This document shows positions 9,176-18,676 of a stretch of 64,000 nucleotides of DNA, in pieces (position 1 is the stretch's first letter; each line of letters starts with the position of its first letter). A model generated the notes under the pieces. That model was not told the DNA's origin and ran no database searches. It saw nothing but the letters and a program-made list of their open reading frames with translations. The translations under genes and the position numbers were made by a program. The DNA lies in the NCBI RefSeq assembly GCF_000263715.2, contig NZ_CM001514.1:1598936-1662935 (forward strand). The letters are read 5' to 3'. This stretch comes from Pseudomonas synxantha BG33R. Lineage in GTDB: Bacteria > Pseudomonadota > Gammaproteobacteria > Pseudomonadales > Pseudomonadaceae.

Positions 9176-10084
9176 ATGAGCGAAATGGATGATCTGGCAG
9201 CCTTTGCTGTGCTGATCGAAGCGGGCAGTTTCACCGTGGCGGCCGAACAGCTGGGCTGCAGCAAAGGGCAGTTGTCCAAGCGCATCAGCCAGTTGGAAGC
9301 GCAGTTTGCCGTGGTGCTGTTGCACCGCACCACCCGCAAGCTCAGCCTCACCGCGGCCGGCGCGGCGTTGCTGCCCCAGGCACAAGCGCTGGTGGTACAG
9401 GTAGAACGCGCGCGGCAGGCGTTGGCGCGGCTCAAAGATGATTTGGCCGGCCCTGTGCGTATGACCGTTCCGGTGTCGCTGGGCGAAACCTTCTTCGATG
9501 GCTTGTTGCTGGAGTTTTCCCGGCAATATCCGCAGGTGCAGATCGAGCTGGAGCTTAACAACAGCTACCGAGACTTGGCGCGCGATGGCTTTGACTTGGG
9601 CGTGCGCGCGGCTGCCATCGAAAATGAACGCCTGGTCGCCAAGCCTTTACTGGCCTGGCACGAGGTGACCTGCGCCAGCCCGGCGTATCTGGAGCAGCAT
9701 GGCGAACCGCTGACCCCGGCGGACCTGTCGACGCACAGCTGCTTGCTCAACAGTCACTACAGCGGTCGTGAGGAGTGGTTGTATCACCAGCAGCATGAAT
9801 TACTGCGAGTGCGGGTGAGCGGCACGTTTGCCTCCAACCATTACAACCTGCTGAAAAAAGCCGCCCTGGTGGGCGCCGGAATCGCCCGCCTGCCGTCCTA
9901 CGTGTTGCCGACGGAGTTGGCCGAGGGGCGATTGCGCTGGATCCTGCGCGACTATCAGACACGCCGAATGCCGATGTACCTGGTCCATCCCTACCAGGGG
10001 GGGCTGCCGAGGCGCACCCAGGTGCTGGCCGATTACCTGGTGGATTGGTTCCGGCGCAGCGGCGAGGCGCTGGATCGGCTTTAA
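9176..10084 (+). CDS. LysR-family transcriptional regulator
   Basis: 302 residues from ATG 9176. The N-terminal winged HTH (LAAFAVLIEAGSFTVAAEQLGC, then KGQLSKRISQLEAQFAVVLLHRTTRK) is followed by a LysR substrate domain (GPVRMTVPVSLGETFFDGLL, FDLGVRAA, GAGIARLPSYVL). It belongs to the broad CrgA/DsdC-like branch that commonly regulates divergent oxidoreductases. The adjacent SDR on the other strand is the likely target. The inducer is not evident. Confidence 0.9.
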   Translation: MSEMDDLAAFAVLIEAGSFTVAAEQLGCSKGQLSKRISQLEAQFAVVLLHRTTRKLSLTAAGAALLPQAQALVVQVERARQALARLKDDLAGPVRMTVPVSLGETFFDGLLLEFSRQYPQVQIELELNNSYRDLARDGFDLGVRAAAIENERLVAKPLLAWHEVTCASPAYLEQHGEPLTPADLSTHSCLLNSHYSGREEWLYHQQHELLRVRVSGTFASNHYNLLKKAALVGAGIARLPSYVLPTELAEGRLRWILRDYQTRRMPMYLVHPYQGGLPRRTQVLADYLVDWFRRSGEALDRL

Positions 10085-10566
10085 CGCAAGCGACGGGCAA
10101 TCAGGTGGTCGATGGACAAGCAGCCCGGCCCCTTGGCGAGCAACAGCAACAACAGCGCGAGCCAGGTGCCGTGCGTGGGGTAGGCGTCAGGGTAGACGAA
10201 CAACTGAATGGTCAAGGTCATGCCGATCAGGGCCAGGGCCGAAAAGCGTGTGGCAAACCCCAGCAGGATCAATACCGGGAAAAAGTGCTCGGCAAAGGTT
10301 GCCAGGTACGCGGCCACCTCCGGTGGCACCAGGGGCAACCGATATTCGCTGCGAAACAACCAGAGTGTCGAGGCGGCGAGCTTGGGTTCACCGACTTGGA
10401 ATGTGCCGCTGATCACATCAATGGCAAAGCCTTCGACCTTGGTCTGCCCGGACTTCCAGAACACTGCGGCAATGGAGAAGCGCGCAATAAACGCGATCAG
10501 GCTGTAGGGGATTTTTTCAAACAGTGCGATGGTTCGCTTTACCAGGCACGGAGCGGGAGTGTTCAT
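10081..10566 (-). CDS. DoxX-family membrane protein of the bufferin-like operon
   Basis: 161 residues with about four hydrophobic helices: FIARFSIAAVFWKSG, AYLATFAEHFFPVLILLGF, RFSALALIGMTLTIQLFV and WLALLLLLLAK. DoxX/SURF4-like. Its ATG overlaps the TGA of the DUF2063 gene (ATGA at 10563-10566), showing translational coupling as the last gene of the DUF2282-DUF692-DUF2063-DoxX operon. In the Hvf and bufferin systems the DoxX partner is an inner-membrane protein of unproven role, proposed to help with export or redox chemistry. Its last bases overlap the 3' end of the convergent LysR gene. Confidence 0.88.
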   Translation of the reverse strand: MNTPAPCLVKRTIALFEKIPYSLIAFIARFSIAAVFWKSGQTKVEGFAIDVISGTFQVGEPKLAASTLWLFRSEYRLPLVPPEVAAYLATFAEHFFPVLILLGFATRFSALALIGMTLTIQLFVYPDAYPTHGTWLALLLLLLAKGPGCLSIDHLIARRLR

Positions 10567-11339
10567 GGCGATACCTTGGGTGGCAGATGCAAATGAGTAA
10601 TGGCGTCGTGGCTGATCAGCAGCGTGAGACATTGGTGCAAGTCGAATTCGGCTGAGGCTTCAAGGGCGTCAGCGATGGCCAACTCCAGCCCGGCGCCTTG
10701 GTTGAGGCGGTTGATAAACGTCACCGAGCCGCTGTCGATGGCGAACACCTTGACCGCCAACCCGTGGCGCAGGACCAGCGCGCCTTGGGCGTACCAGGGG
10801 TTCAAGGTGGCGATAACCCCGTCGGTCTGGTGCGCAGCCCAAACAGACACGATCGCGTAGGGAGATTCCAATGTTTCGAGGGATGGATGCAGTCGCACCC
10901 GCAATTGCCCCAGCTGCGCGCAGCCTTGCAGTTGCTGGAGCACGCTGTGCTGATCCAGCGCCTGGCGATCCGCCGCGTGATAAGCCCGAACCCGCAGGCG
11001 CTCCAGCCGAGCGATATCTGCCAGGTATGGCACGCTTGAGGCCGGTTCGAAGCGCTGGATAAACGCTGCCAACGTGCTGCCGTATTCGCTGATCAAAGGG
11101 CTGGTGGGCGGGTGAGCCTGGACATACAGGCTGGCCATGGCGTGGAAAAACTCATCGTCAACCAGTTGCCGCGTCACCGGATAGGCGGCGACGAGCGCAT
11201 TTATCAACGCGCTGTGGACATTATTGCGATACACCGCGAAGCGACTCGCCGGGTCGGCCCCGTTGCTGCTGAACACCTCCTCGGGGCAGGTTGCGTCCGG
11301 CGTCAGCAGCGCGTGGGCGAATGCCTGTTGAAGGCTCAT
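10563..11339 (-). CDS. DUF2063 protein, partner of the DUF692 RiPP enzyme (HvfC/BufC-like)
   Basis: 258 residues. The N-terminal domain carries the DUF2063 signature: [33 protein letters not shown], then [13 protein letters not shown] (split here over several blocks). The C-terminal part resembles a RiPP-recognition-like partner fold. In methanobactin (MbnC) and Hvf systems the equivalent subunit forms a heterodimer with the DUF692 iron enzyme and helps bind the precursor leader. Its start overlaps the DUF692 stop by 4 bp, so the two are made together. The old name 'DNA-binding domain-containing' is probably misleading. Confidence 0.9.
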   Translation of the reverse strand: MSLQQAFAHALLTPDATCPEEVFSSNGADPASRFAVYRNNVHSALINALVAAYPVTRQLVDDEFFHAMASLYVQAHPPTSPLISEYGSTLAAFIQRFEPASSVPYLADIARLERLRVRAYHAADRQALDQHSVLQQLQGCAQLGQLRVRLHPSLETLESPYAIVSVWAAHQTDGVIATLNPWYAQGALVLRHGLAVKVFAIDSGSVTFINRLNQGAGLELAIADALEASAEFDLHQCLTLLISHDAITHLHLPPKVSP

Positions 11340-12214
11340 CGGGCCACCTGCGACAAATAGCTTTCAGCCTGCCGGGCTTCGGCCTGCAATACGCTAAAGG
11401 GCGGCACCTGGTTATCCCGCTCGATCAACGTGGCCACCGGACCGGTCCGCGCCAGCACGTGCTCGTACAGTTGCCACACGGCGTTATCGATAGGCGCGCC
11501 GTGGTCATCGATCAGCAGGCGGTCGCCCAGGCTGTCTGTGTCTTCGGCAAAGCCGGCCAGATGAATCTCCCCCACTGCGTGCAAGGGCAGGGCGTCGATG
11601 TAGGCCGATGGATCGCGCTGGTGATTGATGCAGGATACGTAGACGTTGTTGACGTCGAGCAGCAGGCCGCAACCGGTACGGCGGATGACTTCGCTGATGA
11701 AGTCGGTTTCATCCAGGGTAGAGCGCTGGAACTGCAGGTAGGTCGAGGGATTCTCCAGCAGCATCGGCCGCTTGAGCGTGCTCTGCACCTGGTCAACATG
11801 CGCACATACTCGGCTCAGGGTGGTGGCGTCGTAAGCCAGCGGCAGCAAGTCGTTGAGAAACACCGGGCCGTGGCTGGACCAGGCCAGGTGTTCGGAAAAA
11901 GACTGGGGTTGATAGCGCTCGATCAACGTCGCCAAGCGTGCCAGGTGTTCGCGATCCAGGGCACCTTCGCCGCCGATGGACAGGCCCACGCCGTGCAACG
12001 ACAGCGGGTACTGCTCGCGGATCAATCCCAGGTAGTGATGAAACGGGCCGCCGGCCACCATGTAGTTTTCGGCGTGTACTTCAAAAAAACCGATATCGGG
12101 GCCGGTCTCAAGCACTTGGGTAAAGTGCTCGGTCCTCAACCCCAGCCCAGCCCGCAAGGGCAGGCCGGGCACCTGAGTCGGTGAGACCGTATAAGGGGAT
12201 GTAGGCGTCATCAT
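11336..12214 (-). CDS. DUF692 multinuclear iron RiPP-modifying enzyme (HvfB/MbnB/BufB-like)
   Basis: 292 residues, TIM-barrel DUF692 family. Probable metal ligands are visible in [56 protein letters not shown] and [10 protein letters not shown], the conserved His/Glu/Asp/Asn set that holds two or three iron ions. Characterised relatives convert precursor cysteines to oxazolone/thioamide (MbnB, HvfB) or 5-thiooxazole (bufferins). The gene follows the precursor-like DUF2282 gene by about 20 bp and overlaps the DUF2063 partner. I infer modification of the four-cysteine peptide encoded at 12238-12534. Confidence 0.92.
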   Translation of the reverse strand: MMTPTSPYTVSPTQVPGLPLRAGLGLRTEHFTQVLETGPDIGFFEVHAENYMVAGGPFHHYLGLIREQYPLSLHGVGLSIGGEGALDREHLARLATLIERYQPQSFSEHLAWSSHGPVFLNDLLPLAYDATTLSRVCAHVDQVQSTLKRPMLLENPSTYLQFQRSTLDETDFISEVIRRTGCGLLLDVNNVYVSCINHQRDPSAYIDALPLHAVGEIHLAGFAEDTDSLGDRLLIDDHGAPIDNAVWQLYEHVLARTGPVATLIERDNQVPPFSVLQAEARQAESYLSQVAR

Positions 12215-12237
12215 CAGTACTCAGGCTGCACGAGGTT

Positions 12238-12534
12238 TCAGGATTTGGCAGTGAATTCGGTTTCCTGGCCGAAGCCGGTCGGCGAGGTGGTGCTTGGGGT
12301 CTTGGTGCAGGTACCGGCGGGGACCAGCTTCCAGGCATTGGCCTGGTCCTGGGTTTTGGAGGTGCCGGCGCAAGAGGTGCCAGCGCCTGCGGCGCAATCG
12401 TTCTTGCCGGCTTCAGCCACGCCGAAGCATTTCTGCATGTCATCGGCTGCTTGGGCAGTGGTGCTCAGGGCGGACAGGCTCAGGGCCGAACCCAGGGCGA
12501 GGACGAGGGTGGCGGCGGACAGTTTGGTGGTCAT
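12238..12534 (-). CDS. DUF2282 bufferin-like RiPP precursor (BufA1-type)
   Basis: 98 residues. A Sec signal peptide (about 1-29, ending STTAQA-A) is followed by a short core with exactly four cysteines: Cys36 (DMQKCFGVA), Cys47 (KNDCAAG), Cys55 (TSCAGTS) and Cys76 (PAGTC). This four-Cys DUF2282 pattern defines the precursors of bufferins, periplasmic copper-sequestering peptides. GGAG lies about 8 bp before the ATG. It is the first gene of the four-gene operon. A TGTAACG motif at 12616-12610 could be the -35 of an ECF-type promoter, but no sigma-factor gene is nearby. C-terminal Ser/Thr-rich tail of about 20 residues. Confidence 0.88.
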   Translation of the reverse strand: MTTKLSAATLVLALGSALSLSALSTTAQAADDMQKCFGVAEAGKNDCAAGAGTSCAGTSKTQDQANAWKLVPAGTCTKTPSTTSPTGFGQETEFTAKS

Positions 12535-12652
12535 GGTGTGTCTCCAGCAGTGGTTGAATGCGCAGGCTTGATTGCCTGCTTGCACCACTAGAGGGAGGGG
12601 GATTGAGTTCGTTACAAAATCAGTCGAAAAAACTTCAAATTTATGCAAAACA

Positions 12653-12747
12653 AAATGTGGGAGGGGGCTTGCTCCCGATGACAGTGTGTCAGGCACAGGA
12701 CATGTGACTGATATACCGTTATCGGGGGCAAGCCCCCTCCCACATTT
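12653..12747. repeat. REPIN (two inverted GTGGGAGGGGGCTTGC REPs)
   Basis: AAATGTGGGAGGGGGCTTGC starts the element and GCAAGCCCCCTCCCACATTT ends it, with about 55 bp between. It lies between the bufferin-like operon promoter and the 3' end of livF. Other copies of the same class are at 39771 and 61704. Confidence 0.92.
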
Positions 12748-12774
12748 AGATCCAGTTTACTCAGTAACCGGGTC

Positions 12775-13476
12775 TTAACCTCCCAGATATGCCTCGCGCA
12801 CTTTCGGATCGGTCAGCAGTTGCTCGCCAGTGCCCTGCATCACCACCCGGCCGTTTTCCAGCACGTAGGCCCGGTCAGCGATTTTCAATGCCTGGTTGGC
12901 GTTTTGCTCCACCAAAAACACCGTCACCCCATCTTTGCGCAGCTGTTCAATGATATCGAAGATCTGCTGGATGATGATCGGTGCCAGGCCCAGGGAGGGC
13001 TCGTCCAGCAGCAACAGCTTGGGCTTGCTCATCAGCGCCCGGCCGATGGCGAGCATTTGCTGCTCGCCGCCCGACATGGTGCCGCCGCGCTGGCTGAAGC
13101 GTTCCTTGAGGCGGGGGAACAGGTGCAGCACCTTGTCCATCTGCTCCTGGTAGTCGCCCTTGTCGGTAAAGAACCCGCCCATGGCCAGGTTCTCTTCCAC
13201 GGTCAGGCGCGAGAACACGCGGCGGCCTTCCGGTACCACCGCAATGCTCTTGCGCATGATTTCGGCGCAGTGCCTGCCCACCAGCTCTTCACCCATGTAG
13301 CGGATGCTGCCGCTGTAGGCTTGCGGCGAACCGCACAGGGTCATCAGCAATGTCGATTTGCCGGCACCGTTGGCGCCGATCAGGGTGACGATCTCACCCT
13401 GGCGCACTTCGACATTGACGTCGTGCAGGGCCTGGATCTTGCCGTAGAACGTGGAAACGTTTTCGAACTGCAACAT
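12775..13476 (-). CDS. livF: branched-chain amino acid ABC transporter ATPase LivF
   Basis: 233 residues. Cytoplasmic ATPase with Walker A GANGAGKSTLL, signature TMSGGEQQMLAIGRAL, Walker B LLLLDEPSLGL and the H-loop-equivalent VFLVEQN, where Gln-Asn replaces the usual His context as in LivF generally. The ending EQLLTDPKVREAYLGG is typical. It is the last gene of livHMGF, one base after livG. With LivG it powers uptake of leucine, isoleucine and valine (and alanine in some pseudomonads). Confidence 0.95.
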   Translation of the reverse strand: MLQFENVSTFYGKIQALHDVNVEVRQGEIVTLIGANGAGKSTLLMTLCGSPQAYSGSIRYMGEELVGRHCAEIMRKSIAVVPEGRRVFSRLTVEENLAMGGFFTDKGDYQEQMDKVLHLFPRLKERFSQRGGTMSGGEQQMLAIGRALMSKPKLLLLDEPSLGLAPIIIQQIFDIIEQLRKDGVTVFLVEQNANQALKIADRAYVLENGRVVMQGTGEQLLTDPKVREAYLGG

Positions 13477-13477
13477 T

Positions 13478-14241
13478 TTACGCTTCCCCCAGATAGGCTT
13501 TGATCACTTCAGGATTGTCGCGGATCTGCTCCGGCGTGCCGTCGGCCAGCGGCGTGCCCTGGTTGATCACTACAATATGGTCGGAAATGCTCATGACCAG
13601 TTTCATGTCGTGTTCGATCAACAGCACCGTGGCGTTGTTTTCCTCACGCAGCACGCTGATCAGCGCCTTGAGGTCTTCGGTTTCCTTGGGGTTCAGGCCC
13701 GCGGCAGGTTCGTCGAGCATGAGGATCCGCGGGCGGGTCATCATGCAGCGGGCGATTTCCAGGCGACGCTGCTGGCCGTAGGCGAGGGTGCCTGCCGGGC
13801 GGTTGGCAAACTCGGTCAGGTTGACCTTGTCCAGCCAGTACGCCGCGTATTCCATGGCCTCGCGCTCGCTCTTGCGGAACGCCGGGGTCTTGAACAGGCC
13901 CGCGAAGAAGTTGGTGTTCAAGTGACGATGCTGGGCGATCAACAGGTTCTCGACTGCGGTCATGTCCTTGAACAACCGCACGTTCTGGAAGGTACGCACC
14001 ACGCCCTTGCGAGCGATCTCGTGACCCGCCAGGCCCTGGATCGGTTGGCCGTCCAGCAGGATGCTGCCGCCGCTCGGCTTGTAGAAGCCGGTGAGGCAGT
14101 TGAACACCGTGGTCTTGCCGGCACCGTTGGGGCCGATCAGCGCCACGACCTGTTTCTCTTTTACGGTCAGGGCCACGCCATTGACCGCCAGCAAGCCGCC
14201 GAAGCGCATGCTCAGGTTTTCGACTTTCAGGATCTCGCGGC

Positions 14242-14245
<4 letters not shown>
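13478..14245 (-). CDS. livG: branched-chain amino acid ABC transporter ATPase LivG
   Basis: 255 residues. Walker [21 protein letters not shown], signature [16 protein letters not shown] (LAYGQ form of the ABC motif, normal for LivG), Walker [17 protein letters not shown] and H-loop [17 protein letters not shown]. The ATG overlaps the livM stop codon (ATGA at 14242-14245), indicating translational coupling. It pairs with LivF on the cytoplasmic face of the LivHM channel. Confidence 0.95.
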
Positions 14246-15491
<1,246 letters not shown>

Positions 15492-15495
<4 letters not shown>

Positions 15496-16415
15496 ACTTT
15501 CTCAACCTCCGGACGGCCCAGGATGCCGGTCGGACGGAACAACAGCACCAGAACCAACAGGCCGAACGCTACGACGTCCTTGTACTGGTCGCCGAAGATA
15601 TCGGCGCCAAAGGCTTCGGCCACACCCAGCACCAGCCCGCCGAGCATGGCGCCCGGAATGCTGCCGATGCCGCCCAATACCGCTGCGGTAAAGGCCTTGA
15701 GGCCCACCAGGAAACCGGCGTTGGGGTTGATCACGCCGTATTGCATGCTCAGCAACACGGCCGCCACGGCCGCCAGCGCAGCACCAATGACGAAGGTCAG
15801 GGCGATGATGTTGTTGGTGTTGATGCCCAGCAGGTTGGCCATCTTGATGTCTTCGGCACAGGCCCGGCAGGCGCGCCCCAGACGGGAGCGGGAAATGAAC
15901 AGGGTCAGGCCCAGCATGGCCACCAGGGTGACCACGAAAACCAGAATCTGCATGTACGAAATCAGCACTTCTTGTGCGCCACCTGGGCCGAAGGAGATGC
16001 TCCCCGGGATCAGGTTGGGAATGGACTTGTCCTTGGAGTCCTGGGACAGCAGTACGGTGTTCTGCAGGAAAATCGACATGCCGATGGCGGAAATCAGCGG
16101 GATCAAACGGTTGCTGCCACGCAAGGGACGGTAGGCAACCCGCTCGATACTGTAGCCATAGGCACTGGTCACGATGATCGATGCCAGGAACGCAGCGGTC
16201 ATCAACAGCGGCAGGGAGTGGATCCCCATCATGGCCAGCCCGGCAAGGGCGATGAAGGCCACATAGGAACCAATCATGTACACCTCGCCATGGGCGAAGT
16301 TGATCATTCCAATGATGCCGTAAACCATTGTGTAGCCAATGGCTATCAAGGCATAGGTGCTGCCAATGGTCAGGCCATTAACCAGCTGTTGGAAAAAATG
16401 ATAGATCTCAGGCAT
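15492..16415 (-). CDS. livH: branched-chain amino acid ABC transporter permease LivH
   Basis: 307 residues, about eight membrane helices. Motifs: [35 protein letters not shown] (typical LivH start), [23 protein letters not shown] (EAA-like loop) and [27 protein letters not shown]. First gene of livHMGF. It is separated from livK by 227 bp that include a terminator-like hairpin. Confidence 0.95.
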
Positions 16416-16593
16416 TACAGCGCTCCTAAAAACCCGATACGCATTTCACTGGTGGAGTCATTTCCGGCTCGGTGCCCTGTTCTGTGACCAGGTTGCACGA
16501 AGCGTTTGCCAGCGAACCGCTGGTGACGGTTTTAAGATTTTCAGGTGAGCCAGCGCCCGGATCGCGGGTGACATGGCCCATAAACCTCGTAAA

Positions 16594-16624
16594 ACAAAGC
16601 CCACTGCTTGCACAGTGGGCTTGT
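16594..16624 (-). terminator. terminator/attenuator hairpin between livK and livH
   Basis: On the minus strand, AAGCCCACTGTG pairs with CAGTGGGCTT around a short loop and is followed by TTGTTTT. It lies 20 bp after the livK stop and before livHMGF. It probably lets the binding protein be made in excess over the membrane components. Confidence 0.8.
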
Positions 16625-16642
16625 TGACCAGTAACGCCTGGC

Positions 16643-17770
16643 TTACTGAGGGGAAACTTCGGTTTTTGGTTTACCGAAGTGCCATTCGTAGACCACGAAC
16701 TTGAAGTCCTTCAGGTCGCCCTTGGCGTCGAAGCTCAGGTCGCCGGTAGGGGTCTTGAAGGTGCCGGCGTGGATGGCTTCAGCCACTTTGGCGGTGTCTT
16801 CGCTTTTCGCGGCAGCGATACCGCCGGCGATGACTTCAACCGCCGAGTACGCCGGGAACACGAACGGACCGGTCGGGTCCTGCTTGTTCTTGGTGAACTC
16901 TTCAACGATGGCTTTGTTGGCAGGGTCGGTGTCGAAGGATTTCGGCAGGGTCACCAGCAGGCCTTCGGAAGCGCCCTGGGCGATTTGCGAGATGGAGTCG
17001 TTACCGACGCCTTCCGGGCCCATGAACTTGGCGTTCAGGCCTTTTTCCTTGGCCTGGCGCAGGATCAGGCCAAGCTCAGGGTGGTAGCCGCCGTAGTAGA
17101 CGAAGTCGACGTTGGCTTGCTTGAGTTTCTGGATGATCGAGGAGAAGTCCTTGTCGCCGGCGTTCAATCCTTCGAAGACGGCAACCTTGGTGCCTTTTTC
17201 TTCGAGGGTCTTTTTCACGGCGGTGGCGATGCCTTCACCGTACTGCTGCTTGTCGTGCAGTACCGCAACGATTTTCGGTTTGACGTGGTCGGCGATGTAG
17301 TTGCCGGCTGCCGGGCCTTGTGCGCTGTCCAGACCAATGGTGCGGAAAATCAGCTTGTAGCCACGGGAAGTGATTTCAGGGCTGGTGGCAGCCGGGGTAA
17401 TCATGATGACGCCTTCGTCTTCATAAATATCCGACGCTGGCTGAGTGGAGCTGGAGCAGAGGTGACCGACTACGAACTTGACGCCGTCGTTGACCACTTT
17501 GTTGGCGACGGCCACGGCTTGTTTGGGATCGCAAGCGTCGTCGTATTCCTTGGCTTCAAGCATTTTGCCATCCACGCCGCCCTTGGCGTTGATGTCCTTG
17601 ATGGCTTGCTTGGCACCCATGAATTGCATGTCGCCGTATTGCGTTACCGGACCGGTCTTGGGACCGGAGATGCCGATCTTGATGGTGTCAGCTGCGAACG
17701 AATGGCCGGCAACCCCAGCCAGGACCATAGCGGCAAACAGTTTGGAAATCTGCTTAGTAGCCTTATTCAT
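16643..17770 (-). CDS. livK: branched-chain amino acid-binding protein
   Basis: 375 residues, counterpart of P. aeruginosa BraC. Signal peptide of about 26 residues (KLFAAMVLAGVAGHSFA-A), then a periplasmic type I binding fold starting DTIKIGISGPKTGPVTQYGD. Ligand-region blocks: VVGHLCSSSTQPASDIYEDEG, ITPAATSPEITSRGY, YGGYHPELGLILRQA and FPAYSAVEVIAGGIAAAK. A disulfide is expected between the cysteines in DDACDPKQ and HLCSSS. It delivers leucine/isoleucine/valine to LivHM. Two palindromes lie 68-118 bp upstream. Confidence 0.95.
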   Translation of the reverse strand: MNKATKQISKLFAAMVLAGVAGHSFAADTIKIGISGPKTGPVTQYGDMQFMGAKQAIKDINAKGGVDGKMLEAKEYDDACDPKQAVAVANKVVNDGVKFVVGHLCSSSTQPASDIYEDEGVIMITPAATSPEITSRGYKLIFRTIGLDSAQGPAAGNYIADHVKPKIVAVLHDKQQYGEGIATAVKKTLEEKGTKVAVFEGLNAGDKDFSSIIQKLKQANVDFVYYGGYHPELGLILRQAKEKGLNAKFMGPEGVGNDSISQIAQGASEGLLVTLPKSFDTDPANKAIVEEFTKNKQDPTGPFVFPAYSAVEVIAGGIAAAKSEDTAKVAEAIHAGTFKTPTGDLSFDAKGDLKDFKFVVYEWHFGKPKTEVSPQ

Positions 17771-18111
17771 AGTGCTCCACTCTTACTGTTGTATTTTTTA
17801 TAGTTCTAGCGGCCTTGTGAGCTGCAGAACCGGATCAGATATCGCGGATATCCCCCCGGTATTGCCCTGGCAACTGTACCGGTACAGTGTAGAGCGCCGG
17901 TTGATCAATTGAAAAGCTGGCAACGGGGGGCAAAACCTGAGCGTGTCGCTTAAATGAAAGAAAAAGACAGAATTGCGGCGGGCTTACACCCGTCTTCAAG
18001 GTGTTCCCTGGCTTTCCCGGCCCTTTCAATCGCTACCTCATTTGCTACTGGGTTTTTCTGCCTGAGTCAGAAGGCTATGATTGCGCCGATTTTTTACTCA
18101 GGTGAACTCCC
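17771..18111. other. 341-bp divergent intergenic region with two palindromes
   Basis: Region between livK (minus) and the DUF2288 gene (plus). It holds GATATCGCGGATATC (17838-17852) and the perfect 16-bp palindrome at 17873-17888. The remainder has a short T-rich tract before the DUF2288 start; I see no open frame worth calling. Confidence 0.6.
17873..17888. promoter_or_regulatory. perfect palindrome ACTGTACCGGTACAGT
   Basis: A 16-bp perfect dyad about 103 bp upstream of the livK ATG, in the divergent intergenic region. Length and symmetry fit a dimeric repressor/activator site. GTAC-centred dyads are typical of GntR/MocR-type operators, but no such regulator gene is in the window, so the binding protein is unknown. 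Confidence 0.45.
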
Positions 18112-18417
18112 ATGACGCAAGAACCTAGCACCCTCTATGCCAAGCTGCTCGGTGAAACCGCTGAAATTTCCTGGAAGGAGCTAGAGCCGTTCTTTGCCAA
18201 GGGCGCCCTATTGTGGGTCGACGCTGCCCTGGATTTGATCGAGGCGGCCGAGGGAATGGCCGAAGACAACCGTGACAAAGTCGCTGCCTGGCTGGCTTCA
18301 GGGAGCCTTGGCGAAGTGTCTGCGACGCGGGCGTTGGACCTTGTTGAGCGTGATCCGAGCCTGTGGGCGGTGGTGGTTTCGCCGTGGATACTGATCCAGG
18401 AAAGGGCGCCGTTATGA
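18112..18417 (+). CDS. DUF2288 protein
   Basis: 101 residues, acidic and soluble. The family pattern is visible: LYAKLLGETAEISWKELEPFFAKG, VDAALDLIEAAEGMAEDN, VAAWLASGSLGEV and LWAVVVSPWILIQE. Small conserved gamma-proteobacterial protein with no known function. It is transcribed alone; the start follows AGGTGAACTCCC. Confidence 0.85.
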   Translation: MTQEPSTLYAKLLGETAEISWKELEPFFAKGALLWVDAALDLIEAAEGMAEDNRDKVAAWLASGSLGEVSATRALDLVERDPSLWAVVVSPWILIQERAPL

Positions 18418-18638
18418 TGCTGCGCACCACATCGGGGCGCTAATTGGCGCCACATAAAGTGTGTAGCCGAGTAGCGTGATGGCTCTTTGCCGTAGAGAAA
18501 CGTCACACGTAAGGGTGACGTTAACGTCATGGGCACAGTTGTGTGACTGTCGCCAGCTCAGTTTAATTGTTACTGAGTACAACTGAATCGCCGTCGTAAG
18601 TATGTGCTGCCTACTCGAACTGACAGCAACGTAATTTT

Positions 18639-18676
18639 GAGCCCTGAACTATTCAATTTTCAGCAAGGGCTCAACT
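18639..18676 (+). promoter_or_regulatory. hairpin that includes the Shine-Dalgarno of the large toxin-like gene
   Basis: GAGCCCT at 18639-18645 is the exact complement of AGGGCTC at 18666-18672. The second arm overlaps AAGGG, the only plausible ribosome binding site, 7 bp before the ATG at 18677. A GAA/TTC pair could extend the stem inside the 20-nt loop. The structure would hide the ribosome site. Confidence 0.5.
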
